Positions 1-5,134 of a stretch of DNA of 39,899 bases are shown in pieces. Within the stretch, counting starts at the first letter, position 1; the number at the start of each line of letters is the position of its first letter. The stretch is taken from positions 1 through 39,899 of the IMG/VR virus record IMGVR_UViG_3300044695_003256; one strand, written 5' to 3'. This stretch comes from a virus. Under the pieces are notes generated by a model. It did not search any database and was not told where the DNA came from. It saw only the letters and a program-made list of their open reading frames with translations. The position numbers were made by a program, and so were the translations under genes.

Positions 1-129
1 GTAGTCTGTTTCATGCTTACTTAATAGCAACTCATAATTCATTTGTTGGTTTTTCATTTCTTCTACTTTTACTTCTAATGCTTTGATAACCTTAGTTCTG
101 GCTACCTTTACATTTATTGCTTTTGCCAT
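1..129 (-). CDS. Partial small hypothetical protein (C-terminus off the window)
   Basis: Open frame of 43 codons from an ATG at 129 running leftward off the window, beginning MAKAINVKVARTKVIKALEV. A good Shine-Dalgarno (AAGGAAA) sits just upstream and a promoter lies at 164-192. The visible part is rich in K, E and Q (KALEVKVEEMKNQQ), which suggests a helix or short coiled coil. No family is recognised. Confidence 0.6.
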   Translation of the reverse strand, partial: MAKAINVKVARTKVIKALEVKVEEMKNQQMNYELLLSKHETDY

Positions 130-163
130 TTTATTTCCTTTGTTAGTAGGGTTTTACAATCTA

Positions 164-192
164 AACATAGCATAAGTCTGGGATTTGGGCAA
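164..192 (-). promoter_or_regulatory. Predicted sigma70-like promoter for the leftmost minus gene
   Basis: Reading the minus strand: TTGCCC, 17-nt spacer, TATGTT. It lies about 35 nt upstream of the ATG at 129, leaving room for a leader with a Shine-Dalgarno. The spacer contains CAGAC, a weak echo of the element in the other early promoters. The rest of the 130-262 gap shows no gene. Confidence 0.5.
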
Positions 193-262
193 GCCCCCTC
201 TTAACTTAATCGGTGTGATATTGGTCACAACTGCGCCGCCAAGGATCCAGGGCGATTAAAAA

Positions 263-412
263 TTATCTTCCGTCTAAGTATTTAGCACCCTCCCAATCTT
301 GACCTTTATCACTAGTAATAATTGAGGTAATGCCAATAATAAATCCTAATAATGGAATAACAACTATAAATATAAATAGGATTATCATTATTAGAGCAAA
401 TACTATTTTCAT
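263..412 (-). CDS. Small single-pass membrane protein
   Basis: 49 codons, MKIVFALIMIILFIFIVVIP at the N-terminus, then a second hydrophobic stretch (LLGFIIGITSII) and a polar tail ending YLDGR. The start ATG overlaps the TGA of the upstream gene (ATGA junction at 409-412), so translation is probably coupled. Predicted inner-membrane peptide. Function unknown; too short for a family assignment. Confidence 0.6.
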   Translation of the reverse strand: MKIVFALIMIILFIFIVVIPLLGFIIGITSIITSDKGQDWEGAKYLDGR

Positions 413-1131
413 TTTTTAGTCGCAGAGAACAATATATTATTCCTTCCAACTACACATTGAGAACATTTTACACATGCACTACCACCTTTGTCAATAAGAG
501 GAATTTTCTTATTATTTTCAGGACATGGAATACCCTTGGCATTAACTAGATTAAGTAATTGCTCTTTACCCATAGCGAATGTATCTGCAAGATATGCTAA
601 TTTTATTCCATGGTCAATAGATAGCACTTTAGCATTATCAACATTTTCACTATCGGTAGAATAATATAAGGATAGATTAGGAATGTCTTTAAGAATTAAA
701 GCAGCAGACTTTACTCTTGTATATACCCAAAATTGTATGTCAGGTTGTTCCTCAATAACTGAACGCCATGCGTGTGTGTATTCCTCATTAAAGAAATCGC
801 CATCCCAGTGAATACGAAATAGCATTTCGGCATTTCTTTTAACACAGTCTTTTTTGAAATCTGCTACCATGTCGGATAATAAATCGAACATAGTTATTCT
901 ATCAGCGTCTTTTAGTAATTCCCAATTATGCAATAGATTAGCCTTGACTGCCTTGTATAATTTTTCTAGTTTTCCTGCATAACATACTTTCTCACATATG
1001 GATGTAGCACTAGGGCATGAATAATTTTTTCCAGCAGGTAGACCAAATGTATTTTGAATTAAACTACCATTACCAGCATTATTAACTAGGTTAGTAACTT
1101 TTCTATCGTGTGAGCGTTTTAACTTATTCAT
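409..1131 (-). CDS. Gp88-like Cys-rich phage protein
   Basis: About 240 residues. The N-terminal block FGLPAGKNYSCPSATSICEK followed by VCYAGK, and the C-terminal cluster CVKCSQCVVG, match my memory of the actinophage/mycobacteriophage Gp88 domain family, which is widespread in phages and has no settled function. Conserved cysteines at both ends suggest a metal or Fe-S site (inference). Start: two ATGs lie at 1137 and 1131; AAAGG directly abuts the first but is 6 nt from the second, so 1131 is preferred. It overlaps the upstream small gene by 8 bp and the downstream membrane gene by 4 bp, so the three form one operon. Confidence 0.75.
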   Translation of the reverse strand: MNKLKRSHDRKVTNLVNNAGNGSLIQNTFGLPAGKNYSCPSATSICEKVCYAGKLEKLYKAVKANLLHNWELLKDADRITMFDLLSDMVADFKKDCVKRNAEMLFRIHWDGDFFNEEYTHAWRSVIEEQPDIQFWVYTRVKSAALILKDIPNLSLYYSTDSENVDNAKVLSIDHGIKLAYLADTFAMGKEQLLNLVNAKGIPCPENNKKIPLIDKGGSACVKCSQCVVGRNNILFSATKK

Positions 1132-1279
1132 TTTCATCCTTTAAGTAGTCTTTCCATATCTTACTATGTGATAGGCGTTTTTGTCTATCTTTTATTTTAT
1201 TTTTATGTGTACCAGAGGCGTTGCTACGGCGTAGTCCTTGAACATGTGCTACTTTTCTATCTTTATATGTGTTACTCAT
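1124..1279 (-). CDS. Small basic hypothetical protein
   Basis: 51 residues starting MSNTYKDRKVAHVQGLRRSN, very rich in K, R and H (RRSNASGTHKNKIKDRQKR), so probably nucleic-acid binding or highly charged and disordered. First gene of the leftward operon with the Gp88-like gene. The predicted -10 box ends only 6 nt before the ATG and there is no clear Shine-Dalgarno, so the mRNA is probably leaderless. No family recognised. Confidence 0.6.
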   Translation of the reverse strand: MSNTYKDRKVAHVQGLRRSNASGTHKNKIKDRQKRLSHSKIWKDYLKDENE

Positions 1280-1285
1280 AAGATT

Positions 1286-1314
1286 AACTTATCATATTCG
1301 ACTGACAAAGTCAA
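1286..1314 (-). promoter_or_regulatory. Strong predicted leaderless promoter with TTGTCAG spacer element
   Basis: Minus strand TTGACT, 17-nt spacer starting TTGTCAGTCG, then TAAGTT; the ATG follows after 6 nt. The TTGTCAG at the spacer start recurs at the same place in the promoters at 1384, 3638 and 4077. Arranged divergently with the plus promoter at 1384. Confidence 0.65.
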
Positions 1315-1383
1315 GGATCTTAAAGGGGACAAATCGGACATCGGCTGCGCGAGTCTTTGTGACCAACATCACACGAGCAGGGC

Positions 1384-1412
1384 TTGACCTTGTCAGACCC
1401 ATGTGCTAATGT
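1384..1412 (+). promoter_or_regulatory. Predicted early promoter with TTGTCAGACCC spacer element
   Basis: TTGACC, 17-nt spacer TTGTCAGACCCATGTGC, then TAATGT. It drives 1443-1592 and 1666-1863. A Shine-Dalgarno (AAAGGAAG) lies before the first ATG. The interval upstream (1315-1383) is GC-richer and carries GACAAATCGGACA, shared with repeats at 4001 and 4480. Confidence 0.65.
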
Positions 1413-1442
1413 AGTATTAACTACAAACGAAAGGAAGCGATT

Positions 1443-1592
1443 ATGCCGACATTAGAAATCGGACAATCATTTACAACAAAAAAGAGCAAAGTCACAGGCG
1501 TTGTTCAAGAAGTTGTAAAAAACGCAAATGGCTCGTTGCGTGTTCGTCTAGTATTACCAAATGGTAAAGAACGCTGGACAACTGCCAAATAA
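1443..1592 (+). CDS. Small hypothetical protein, SH3/Tudor-like beta pattern
   Basis: 49 residues: MPTLEIGQSFTTKKSKVTGV, VVQEVVKNANGSLRVRLVLP, then NGKERWTT. The alternating hydrophobic pattern with an N-G turn and a closing RW is typical of small all-beta phage proteins. ATG preceded by AAAGGAAG at a suitable distance, and by the promoter at 1384. Function unknown. Confidence 0.65.
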   Translation: MPTLEIGQSFTTKKSKVTGVVQEVVKNANGSLRVRLVLPNGKERWTTAK

Positions 1593-1665
1593 ATTGGTAG
1601 ACTAAAACTAAATAATCTTGGTAGTAGTAGAGAACAAACTACCACCCTACTAACAAAGGAAAACA

Positions 1666-1863
1666 ATGGCTAAAGCAGATAGAGTGATTAGTGACTTACA
1701 ATCTAAGTTAATGAGTTCTGGTTATTTTACATCAGAAAAAGCACTAATCGAAGTTGCTAAACAAGCATTGGCAAAACTTTCACCAAACAAAGTGCAAGAG
1801 TTGTTTAATGTTGATGTGCCTTATGAAATTGCAATTCGTGATTTCGTAACTGCAAATAAATAA
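1666..1863 (+). CDS. Small helical hypothetical protein
   Basis: 65 residues, MAKADRVISDLQSKLMSSGY at the start, then helical segments (EKALIEVAKQALAKLS) and a C-terminus ending FVTANK. Shine-Dalgarno AAAGGAAAAC before the ATG. Second gene after the 1384 promoter. A hairpin with TGGTAGT/ACTACCA arms sits in its leader (about 1619-1650). Followed by a terminator. No family recognised. Confidence 0.65.
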   Translation: MAKADRVISDLQSKLMSSGYFTSEKALIEVAKQALAKLSPNKVQELFNVDVPYEIAIRDFVTANK

Positions 1864-1872
1864 ATAAAACTT

Positions 1873-1925
1873 CCTCGGCTTAGGTTTAATTCATTTTCCC
1901 TAAGTCGGGGATCCTTATTCTATTC
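1873..1925 (+). terminator. Rho-independent terminator, possibly bidirectional
   Basis: Arms CCTCGGCTTAGG (1873-1884) and CCTAAGTCGGGG (1899-1910) form a 12-bp stem with two G-U wobbles, followed by a T-rich stretch (ATCCTTATTCTATTCTTCTT). It lies between the rightward genes ending at 1863 and the leftward operon ending at 1969, so it may end both. Confidence 0.7.
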
Positions 1926-1968
1926 TTCTTAACTTAATGAACAGCACGCACGCGATCACCGCGCGATT

Positions 1969-2049
1969 TTAGTCCAGGGGATTTTCAATCCATTGCAAAT
2001 ATAAACTAATTAAATAAAAAATAATTCCAGTAGCAATAAGTATTCTCAT
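1969..2049 (-). CDS. Tiny membrane peptide
   Basis: 26 residues, starting MRILIATGIIFYLISLYLQW and ending IENPLD: a single hydrophobic helix with a basic N-terminus. Its ATG overlaps the stop of the upstream gene (TAATG at 2047-2051). Last gene of the leftward operon. Several similar tiny membrane peptides occur elsewhere in the window. Function unknown. Confidence 0.5.
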   Translation of the reverse strand: MRILIATGIIFYLISLYLQWIENPLD

Positions 2050-2318
2050 TAGTCATTACCCCATTTAGTAGTTGCTAATTCAATTAGTGTTGAGTTTTCT
2101 ATTTCGTTTAAGAATAACATTTGTAGATTAACTAAAAATTGTTTTCTTGCTTCCATGTTATCTACAAGTTGTACCCATAGTTCATCATGTTCAACAAATT
2201 TTTTGAGGGTATTGACAATGAAAGTTCTTTCCTCAACTAATTCATCTATTAACTCATGAGTTACATCTTTATCAAATACTTCTTCAACCATTTTATGTAT
2301 TGGTTTTTCTTTAGGCAT
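2049..2318 (-). CDS. Hypothetical acidic helical protein
   Basis: 89 residues, MPKEKPIHKMVEEVFDKDVT at the start, rich in E, L and V with heptad-like spacing (VTHELIDELVEERTFIVNTL), so probably all-helical. Strong Shine-Dalgarno AGGAG 8 nt from the ATG. It overlaps the upstream gene by 8 bp. No family recognised. Confidence 0.65.
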   Translation of the reverse strand: MPKEKPIHKMVEEVFDKDVTHELIDELVEERTFIVNTLKKFVEHDELWVQLVDNMEARKQFLVNLQMLFLNEIENSTLIELATTKWGND

Positions 2319-2499
2319 TTTTTTCTCCTGATAGTAGTAGGTCTATATTTCTAACCATTTTGTCACAATGCTCTGACAATCTCATTATTTCTTCATTATA
2401 GTTAGTTTCTGAATAAGTTGCAACTTCTTGCAATTGGTATCCAGATGTTTTTAGTTTGCCTTGAATTGTTTTAAGCAAATCTATCCATTGTGCTTGCAT
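2311..2499 (-). CDS. Hypothetical small helical protein
   Basis: 62 residues starting MQAQWIDLLKTIQGKLKTSG. The open frame extends to 2526, but the ATG at 2499 forms a TAATG overlap with the zinc-ribbon gene upstream, as at most junctions here, so that start is chosen. Probably two or three helices; ends DLLLSGEKNA. Function unknown. Confidence 0.65.
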   Translation of the reverse strand: MQAQWIDLLKTIQGKLKTSGYQLQEVATYSETNYNEEIMRLSEHCDKMVRNIDLLLSGEKNA

Positions 2500-2606
2500 T
2501 AGTTTGCTCCCTCGCAAAGTGGACACAATACGCTTCCGTCTGGATATATATGTCCACCATCTTCATCATAGTTTATATCAATTTTGCACATATCGCAAGT
2601 AGTCAT
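2499..2606 (-). CDS. Zinc-ribbon microprotein
   Basis: 35 residues: MTTCDMCKIDINYDEDGGHI, then YPDGSVLCPLCEGAN. Two CxxC knuckles (CDMC at 4-7, CPLC at 28-31) separated by an acidic loop, the layout of a minimal zinc ribbon. TAATG overlaps at both ends. One of a series of such microproteins in this operon (see 2606, 2939, 3081, 3209). Confidence 0.65.
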   Translation of the reverse strand: MTTCDMCKIDINYDEDGGHIYPDGSVLCPLCEGAN

Positions 2607-2704
2607 TAGTACGCCATGCAATCGTGTCCGTCTAATAATTCTGATGCATCTTCCTCAAAAAATAAATCAAATGATTTATTGCACTCTGCACATGTTGCTT
2701 TCAT
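2606..2704 (-). CDS. Cys-containing microprotein
   Basis: 32 residues: MKATCAECNKSFDLFFEEDA then SELLDGHDCMAY. One CxxC (5-8) plus H and C in a C-terminal HDC, so possibly a CCHC-type or half zinc site. ATG overlaps the TGA of the upstream gene (ATGA), and its stop overlaps the next ATG. Confidence 0.6.
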   Translation of the reverse strand: MKATCAECNKSFDLFFEEDASELLDGHDCMAY

Positions 2705-2946
2705 TTTACCCAACCCTCTTGTTCTGCTTGTTCTCTTTTAAGTAAAAAGGATTCTGCAACTTTTCTTGCTAAGTTCCATGCACCCTCACCTCTAACATTG
2801 TACACATCAACGCCGTCAAGAATTACACTAGCCCACTTGCCGTCTTTACTTTCAAGAGTCCACAATGTTTCATCATCATAGATTTTTTGCATATCACCAA
2901 ATTGCGTGATTTCTCCTGCATACCATAGTTGTGTTGAATTAGACAC
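2701..2946 (-). CDS. Hypothetical protein, GTG start
   Basis: 81 residues: MSNSTQLWYAGEITQFGDMQ followed by a beta-rich middle (LWTLESKDGKWASVILDGVD) and a helical tail ending EQEGWVK. Start is GTG at 2946 with AAAGGA about 9 nt upstream; no ATG is available near. Overlaps the upstream zinc-finger gene by 8 bp. No family recognised. Confidence 0.6.
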   Translation of the reverse strand: MSNSTQLWYAGEITQFGDMQKIYDDETLWTLESKDGKWASVILDGVDVYNVRGEGAWNLARKVAESFLLKREQAEQEGWVK

Positions 2947-3088
2947 TTTGATAGTCCTTTCTATTTTCTATTTCGCTTATTTTATCATAGTAGGCAGGGT
3001 GATTTCTTCTTGACCAACACACCTCACATACAACTTGGAAATATTTTTTATCGTTATTGCATATTTCGCATTTAGCCCAACTAGCCAT
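2939..3088 (-). CDS. Zinc-finger microprotein
   Basis: 49 residues: MASWAKCEICNNDKKYFQVV, CEVCWSRRNHPAYYDK, then a charged helix. CEIC (7-10) and CEVC (21-24) form a compact four-Cys zinc site. Shine-Dalgarno GGAGAAAAT before the ATG. Part of the leftward zinc-ribbon operon. Confidence 0.65.
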   Translation of the reverse strand: MASWAKCEICNNDKKYFQVVCEVCWSRRNHPAYYDKISEIENRKDYQSV

Positions 3089-3209
3089 TTATTTTCTCCT
3101 TTACTATTAACTCAAAGTCTAACCCACATGGCAGACAAAGAAACCAATCTTTTTCTGATGATGTAACAACTTGGTATTCATCACAGAATAAACACTTGAT
3201 ACCTTTCAT
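3081..3209 (-). CDS. Zinc-ribbon microprotein
   Basis: 42 residues: MKGIKCLFCDEYQVVTSSEK, DWFLCLPCGLDFELIV, then KEKING. CLFC (6-9) and CLPC (25-28) with beta-type spacing indicate a zinc ribbon. Overlaps the next gene by 8 bp and abuts the upstream gene by TAATG. Confidence 0.65.
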   Translation of the reverse strand: MKGIKCLFCDEYQVVTSSEKDWFLCLPCGLDFELIVKEKING

Positions 3210-3319
3210 TATGCACCCACCTTATCCATAGCACAATCATAGCAAAGGGCATATTCGTCATTAGTTGGGGGGGTACTCATAGGAATATCCACCTCACATT
3301 TATAGCATACTAGACTCAT
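3209..3319 (-). CDS. Zinc-ribbon microprotein, paralogue of 5009-5134
   Basis: 36 residues: MSLVCYKCEVDIPMSTPPTN then DEYALCYDCAMDKVGA. CYKC and CYDC knuckles. The C-terminus LCYDCAMDKVG closely matches LCGDCAMDKAG in the plus-strand gene at 5009-5134, so the two are paralogues in opposite operons. TAATG overlaps on both sides. Confidence 0.65.
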   Translation of the reverse strand: MSLVCYKCEVDIPMSTPPTNDEYALCYDCAMDKVGA

Positions 3320-3477
3320 TATTTATTCCAACCATTTCTATTTATATATCCAATTAAAGCGTCATGTGTTACCAATGACTTTAGTGTACCAAGTAGAGCG
3401 TAGTCTGCCAACTTAGGGTCACCATATTCAGCACTTAATTCGCTATGAATTAAATCTAGCATTGTATCTTTATTCAT
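3319..3477 (-). CDS. Small helical hypothetical protein
   Basis: 52 residues: MNKDTMLDLIHSELSAEYGD, PKLADYALLGTLKSLVTHDA, LIGYINRNGWNK. Helical, no cysteines. ATG directly follows the TAA of the upstream gene (3478), and its TAA overlaps the next ATG. Function unknown. Confidence 0.6.
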   Translation of the reverse strand: MNKDTMLDLIHSELSAEYGDPKLADYALLGTLKSLVTHDALIGYINRNGWNK

Positions 3478-3606
3478 TTATTTATTACCTTTCATTTCGT
3501 TAATCATGGCTAACATGATTTCTAATCTTACAATATCATTAGCGTCTGACATATCTGTAACGGACACGCCGTTTTCGTCCATATCTATTATTTCTATATA
3601 ACCCAT
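3478..3606 (-). CDS. First gene of leftward operon, small acidic protein
   Basis: 42 residues: MGYIEIIDMDENGVSVTDMS, then DANDIVRLEIMLAMINEMKG. A short beta start and an amphipathic helix. The predicted promoter lies 31 nt upstream and a GGA sits close to the ATG. Heads an operon of eleven small genes down to 1969. Function unknown. Confidence 0.6.
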   Translation of the reverse strand: MGYIEIIDMDENGVSVTDMSDANDIVRLEIMLAMINEMKGNK

Positions 3607-3637
3607 TTTTATATCCTAACTTTTTATCTTTGATAAA

Positions 3638-3666
3638 ATCCTAACACAAGGGTCTGACAAAATCAA
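3638..3666 (-). promoter_or_regulatory. Early promoter for the leftward zinc-ribbon operon
   Basis: Minus strand TTGATT, 17-nt spacer TTGTCAGACCCTTGTGT, then TAGGAT. The first 11 spacer bases are identical to those of the plus promoter at 1384. Divergent from the plus promoter at 3746, with a GC-rich gap between (3667-3745) holding three (C/G)GGCGTGTCG motifs. Confidence 0.7.
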
Positions 3667-3745
3667 ATCCAAACTCGGCGTGTCGCAAAGAAAGTGTAAC
3701 GCACTCGGGCGTGTCGCCGCGCGGGCGTAGGATCGGCGTGTCGAC

Positions 3746-3774
3746 TTGGTTTTGTCGGGGGTATGTGATAGATT
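3746..3774 (+). promoter_or_regulatory. Predicted promoter for 3803-3997
   Basis: TTGGTT, 17-nt spacer TTGTCGGGGGTATGTGA, then TAGATT. The spacer starts TTGTC, as in its neighbours, but diverges after that. CGGCGTGTCG lies just upstream. The gene follows with AAAGGATAAAAA before its ATG. Confidence 0.6.
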
Positions 3775-3802
3775 AAAATTAATAACTAACAAAGGATAAA
3801 AA

Positions 3803-3997
3803 ATGACATACACAAAACAACACTTCGAACATGTGGCTAAAATATTAAAACAATTTCAAGATGAAATTCCTCAAACAACTTTTGAAGAAATCGTTATGGA
3901 ATTTGGTGATTTATTTTTAGCCTATAATGAAAACTTTAGCGATATAAGATTCCAAGAGGCTTGTGGAATTAACTGGCGTACGTTTGTGAGGCTATAG
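3803..3997 (+). CDS. Small phage hypothetical protein
   Basis: 64 residues: MTYTKQHFEHVAKILKQFQD, then an acidic helix and IRFQEACGINWRTFVRL. From memory, short proteins starting with the MTYTKQHFEHVAKILK pattern are common in environmental phages and have no assigned function. It stands alone between a promoter and the GC-rich repeat at 4001. Confidence 0.7.
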   Translation: MTYTKQHFEHVAKILKQFQDEIPQTTFEEIVMEFGDLFLAYNENFSDIRFQEACGINWRTFVRL

Positions 3998-4000
3998 TCC

Positions 4001-4043
4001 GACAAATCGGACAGCCCCCGCGCGGCGTGTGAGGAAGGTCACA
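4001..4043. repeat. 43-bp perfect direct repeat, copy A
   Basis: The 43 bases starting GACAAATCGGACAGCCCCCG and ending GAAGGTCACA recur exactly at 4480-4522. GC-rich against an AT-rich background. Each copy ends a short distance upstream of (A/C)GGCGTGTCG and a promoter. A 13-base piece (GACAAATCGGACA) also occurs at about 1328. Confidence 0.85.
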
Positions 4044-4076
4044 AAAGAAAGTGTAACGCAGATACGGCGTGTCGCC

Positions 4077-4105
4077 CTGTTTTTGTCAGACCCCCCCTAT
4101 AGAGT
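4077..4105 (+). promoter_or_regulatory. Predicted promoter with TTGTCAGACCC element
   Basis: CTGTTT, 17-nt spacer TTGTCAGACCCCCCCTA, then TAGAGT. The -35 is weak, but the spacer element is identical to those at 1384 and 3638. Precedes 4144-4406. Confidence 0.5.
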
Positions 4106-4143
4106 AAGAATATAAGATAAAGATTTACTAGAAAGGTAAATAA

Positions 4144-4305
4144 ATGAAGATATACGGAATAGTAAGAGATTATGAAGGATTTGATTTTGATAATTTCTTT
4201 ATCAATAAAGAAGATGCAGAATTGTATCTAATTGAAATGTTAAAAGATTCTGGTAAAGAAGATTACTCAGATGAATACTCAGTACAAGAAATCGAGGTGA
4301 AATAA
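4144..4305 (+). CDS. Small acidic hypothetical protein
   Basis: 53 residues: MKIYGIVRDYEGFDFDNFFI, NKEDAELYLIEMLKDSGKED, then YSVQEIEVK. The fold suggested is beta-helix-beta, like small phage proteins that read as 'KIYGVXXDxEGFxxxxFFxxKEDAE'. AAAGG about 8 nt upstream. Stop overlaps the next ATG (TAATG). Confidence 0.65.
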   Translation: MKIYGIVRDYEGFDFDNFFINKEDAELYLIEMLKDSGKEDYSDEYSVQEIEVK

Positions 4306-4406
4306 TGAGAGGATACGTTGAAGCCCTAGAGGCTTGGGAGTCTGAACTCCCAGAGGGTGTAGAACCTGATTACGACCAGTTCTACAAGATGTTTAGAGGC
4401 GAATAG
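4305..4406 (+). CDS. Tiny acidic peptide gene
   Basis: 33 residues: MRGYVEALEAWESELPEGVE then PDYDQFYKMFRGE. Coupled to the upstream gene through TAATG. Its coding sequence contains two strong hairpins (AAGCC/GGCTT and GGGAGT/ACTCCC). Directly followed by module 1 at 4415. Confidence 0.55.
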   Translation: MRGYVEALEAWESELPEGVEPDYDQFYKMFRGE

Positions 4407-4414
4407 CCCCTAGC

Positions 4415-4480
4415 CTGTCTCTATATGAGCCTAGCAAATAAGCCCGAAAGGGATGAGCCTAGCAAATAAGATAGAGACAG
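4415..4480 (+). ncRNA. Repeat-hairpin-repeat module 1 (candidate structured RNA)
   Basis: Outer stem CTGTCTCTAT (4415-4424) with ATAGAGACAG (4471-4480), 10 perfect pairs. Inside are two copies of ATGAGCCTAGCAAATAAG (4425-4442, 4453-4470) flanking a CCC-GAAA-GGG hairpin (4443-4452). First of three such modules between 4407 and 4850; the only other contents seen in that 444-base gene-free gap are promoters and the 43-bp repeat. Strand taken from the flanking genes. Confidence 0.6.
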
Positions 4481-4522
4481 ACAAATCGGACAGCCCCCGC
4501 GCGGCGTGTGAGGAAGGTCACA
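4480..4522. repeat. 43-bp perfect direct repeat, copy B
   Basis: Identical to 4001-4043. Its first base is the last base of module 1. It is followed by ACGGCGTGTCG and the promoter at 4554, the same order as copy A. Confidence 0.85.
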
Positions 4523-4553
4523 CAAAAAACTTTAAGGAACACGGCGTGTCGAT

Positions 4554-4582
4554 TTGACTTTTAGGATATCCTCTGATAGGTT
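4554..4582 (+). promoter_or_regulatory. Predicted promoter upstream of module 2
   Basis: TTGACT, 17-nt spacer, TAGGTT. It lacks the TTGTCAGACCC element. Its transcript would begin about 20 nt before module 2 and read through modules 2 and 3 into 4851. Confidence 0.55.
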
Positions 4583-4606
4583 TAGAATATAACTAAATAG
4601 AGATTA

Positions 4607-4677
4607 GACCTAGTCAATGAGCCTAGCAAATAAGTCGGAAATGTCCGAATGAGCCTAGCGAATAAGTGACCAAGGTC
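4607..4677 (+). ncRNA. Repeat-hairpin-repeat module 2
   Basis: Outer arms GACCTAGTCA (4607-4616) and TGACCAAGGTC (4667-4677) pair with a small internal bulge. Two 18-nt repeats (4617-4634, 4649-4666, the second with one A-to-G change) flank a TCGGA-AATG-TCCGA hairpin (4635-4648). Arms and hairpin differ in sequence from module 1 yet still pair. Confidence 0.55.
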
Positions 4678-4718
4678 ACAAAATCTAAATGGGATAAATC
4701 AGACATTAGATAGCAAAA

Positions 4719-4741
4719 ATGTCAGACCCCCCTGCTAGAGT
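4719..4741 (+). promoter_or_regulatory. Weak promoter-like element before module 3
   Basis: ATGTCAGACCCCCCTGC followed by TAGAGT, parallel to the spacer and -10 of the element at 4077, but the -35 position (GCAAAA) is poor. It may be an activator-dependent promoter or only a copy of the binding element. Confidence 0.4.
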
Positions 4742-4751
4742 ATAAGTATAA

Positions 4752-4815
4752 GAGGTTAGGTGAGCCTAGCAAATAAGACCCGAAAGGGTATGAGCCTAGC
4801 AAGTAAACTAACCTC
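4752..4815 (+). ncRNA. Repeat-hairpin-repeat module 3
   Basis: Outer stem GAGGTTAG (4752-4759) with CTAACCTC (4808-4815), 8 perfect pairs. Repeats at 4760-4777 (starting GTG) and 4790-4807 (last bases AAGTAAA) flank ACCC-GAAA-GGGT (4778-4789). It ends 36 nt before the ATG at 4851, so it would sit in that gene's 5' leader. Confidence 0.6.
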
Positions 4816-4850
4816 AACAAAAAAGAATTATCTTGAAAGGATAAAATAAA

Positions 4851-5012
4851 ATGAATAAACAAATTGTAGATATAACTTTCCTATGTGTAGGATGTGAAAC
4901 CTCTGTAACTAAGATGTGTCACACAGACAATCTATGTAAGATGATGTTTCTATGTTTAGATTGTCACCTAATTAGATTAGGCGAATTAAGAAAGGGGTTA
5001 TTAGTTAAATGA
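4851..5012 (+). CDS. Cys-rich zinc-binding microprotein
   Basis: 53 residues: MNKQIVDITFLCVGCETSVT, KMCHTDNLCKMMFLCLDCHL, then IRLGELRKGLLVK. CVGC and CLDC plus extra C and H residues suggest one or two zinc sites. Shine-Dalgarno AAAGGATAAA. Module 3 lies in its leader. Joined to the next gene by ATGA. Confidence 0.65.
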   Translation: MNKQIVDITFLCVGCETSVTKMCHTDNLCKMMFLCLDCHLIRLGELRKGLLVK

Positions 5013-5134
5013 AAAAAAATATGTATTTAACAGCATACTGCTCTAAGTGTGAGGACATGATTAGAGTGCATAGATTTGATTTAGCAAATGTCCTACTATG
5101 TGGCGATTGTGCCATGGATAAGGCAGGTTACTAA
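5009..5134 (+). CDS. Zinc-ribbon microprotein, paralogue of 3209-3319
   Basis: 41 residues: MKKNMYLTAYCSKCEDMIRV, then HRFDLANVLLCGDCAMDKAG. CSKC (11-14) and CGDC (31-34). The C-terminus matches the minus-strand gene at 3209. ATG overlaps the stop upstream; the next ATG follows its TAA immediately. Confidence 0.65.
   Translation: MKKNMYLTAYCSKCEDMIRVHRFDLANVLLCGDCAMDKAGY

Noticed and set aside
3616-3813. 65-residue frame on the minus strand
   Set aside because: It covers two promoters and GC-rich repeats, lacks a ribosome site and has no sensible protein pattern.
4425-4470. A short peptide starting MSLANKPERDEPSK in module 1
   Set aside because: The frame differs between the three modules and has no ribosome site, while the RNA pairing is kept; coding is unlikely.
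4415-4815. CRISPR array for the 18-nt repeats
   Set aside because: Repeats come in pairs around hairpins, spacers are 10-14 nt or very long, and there are no cas genes.
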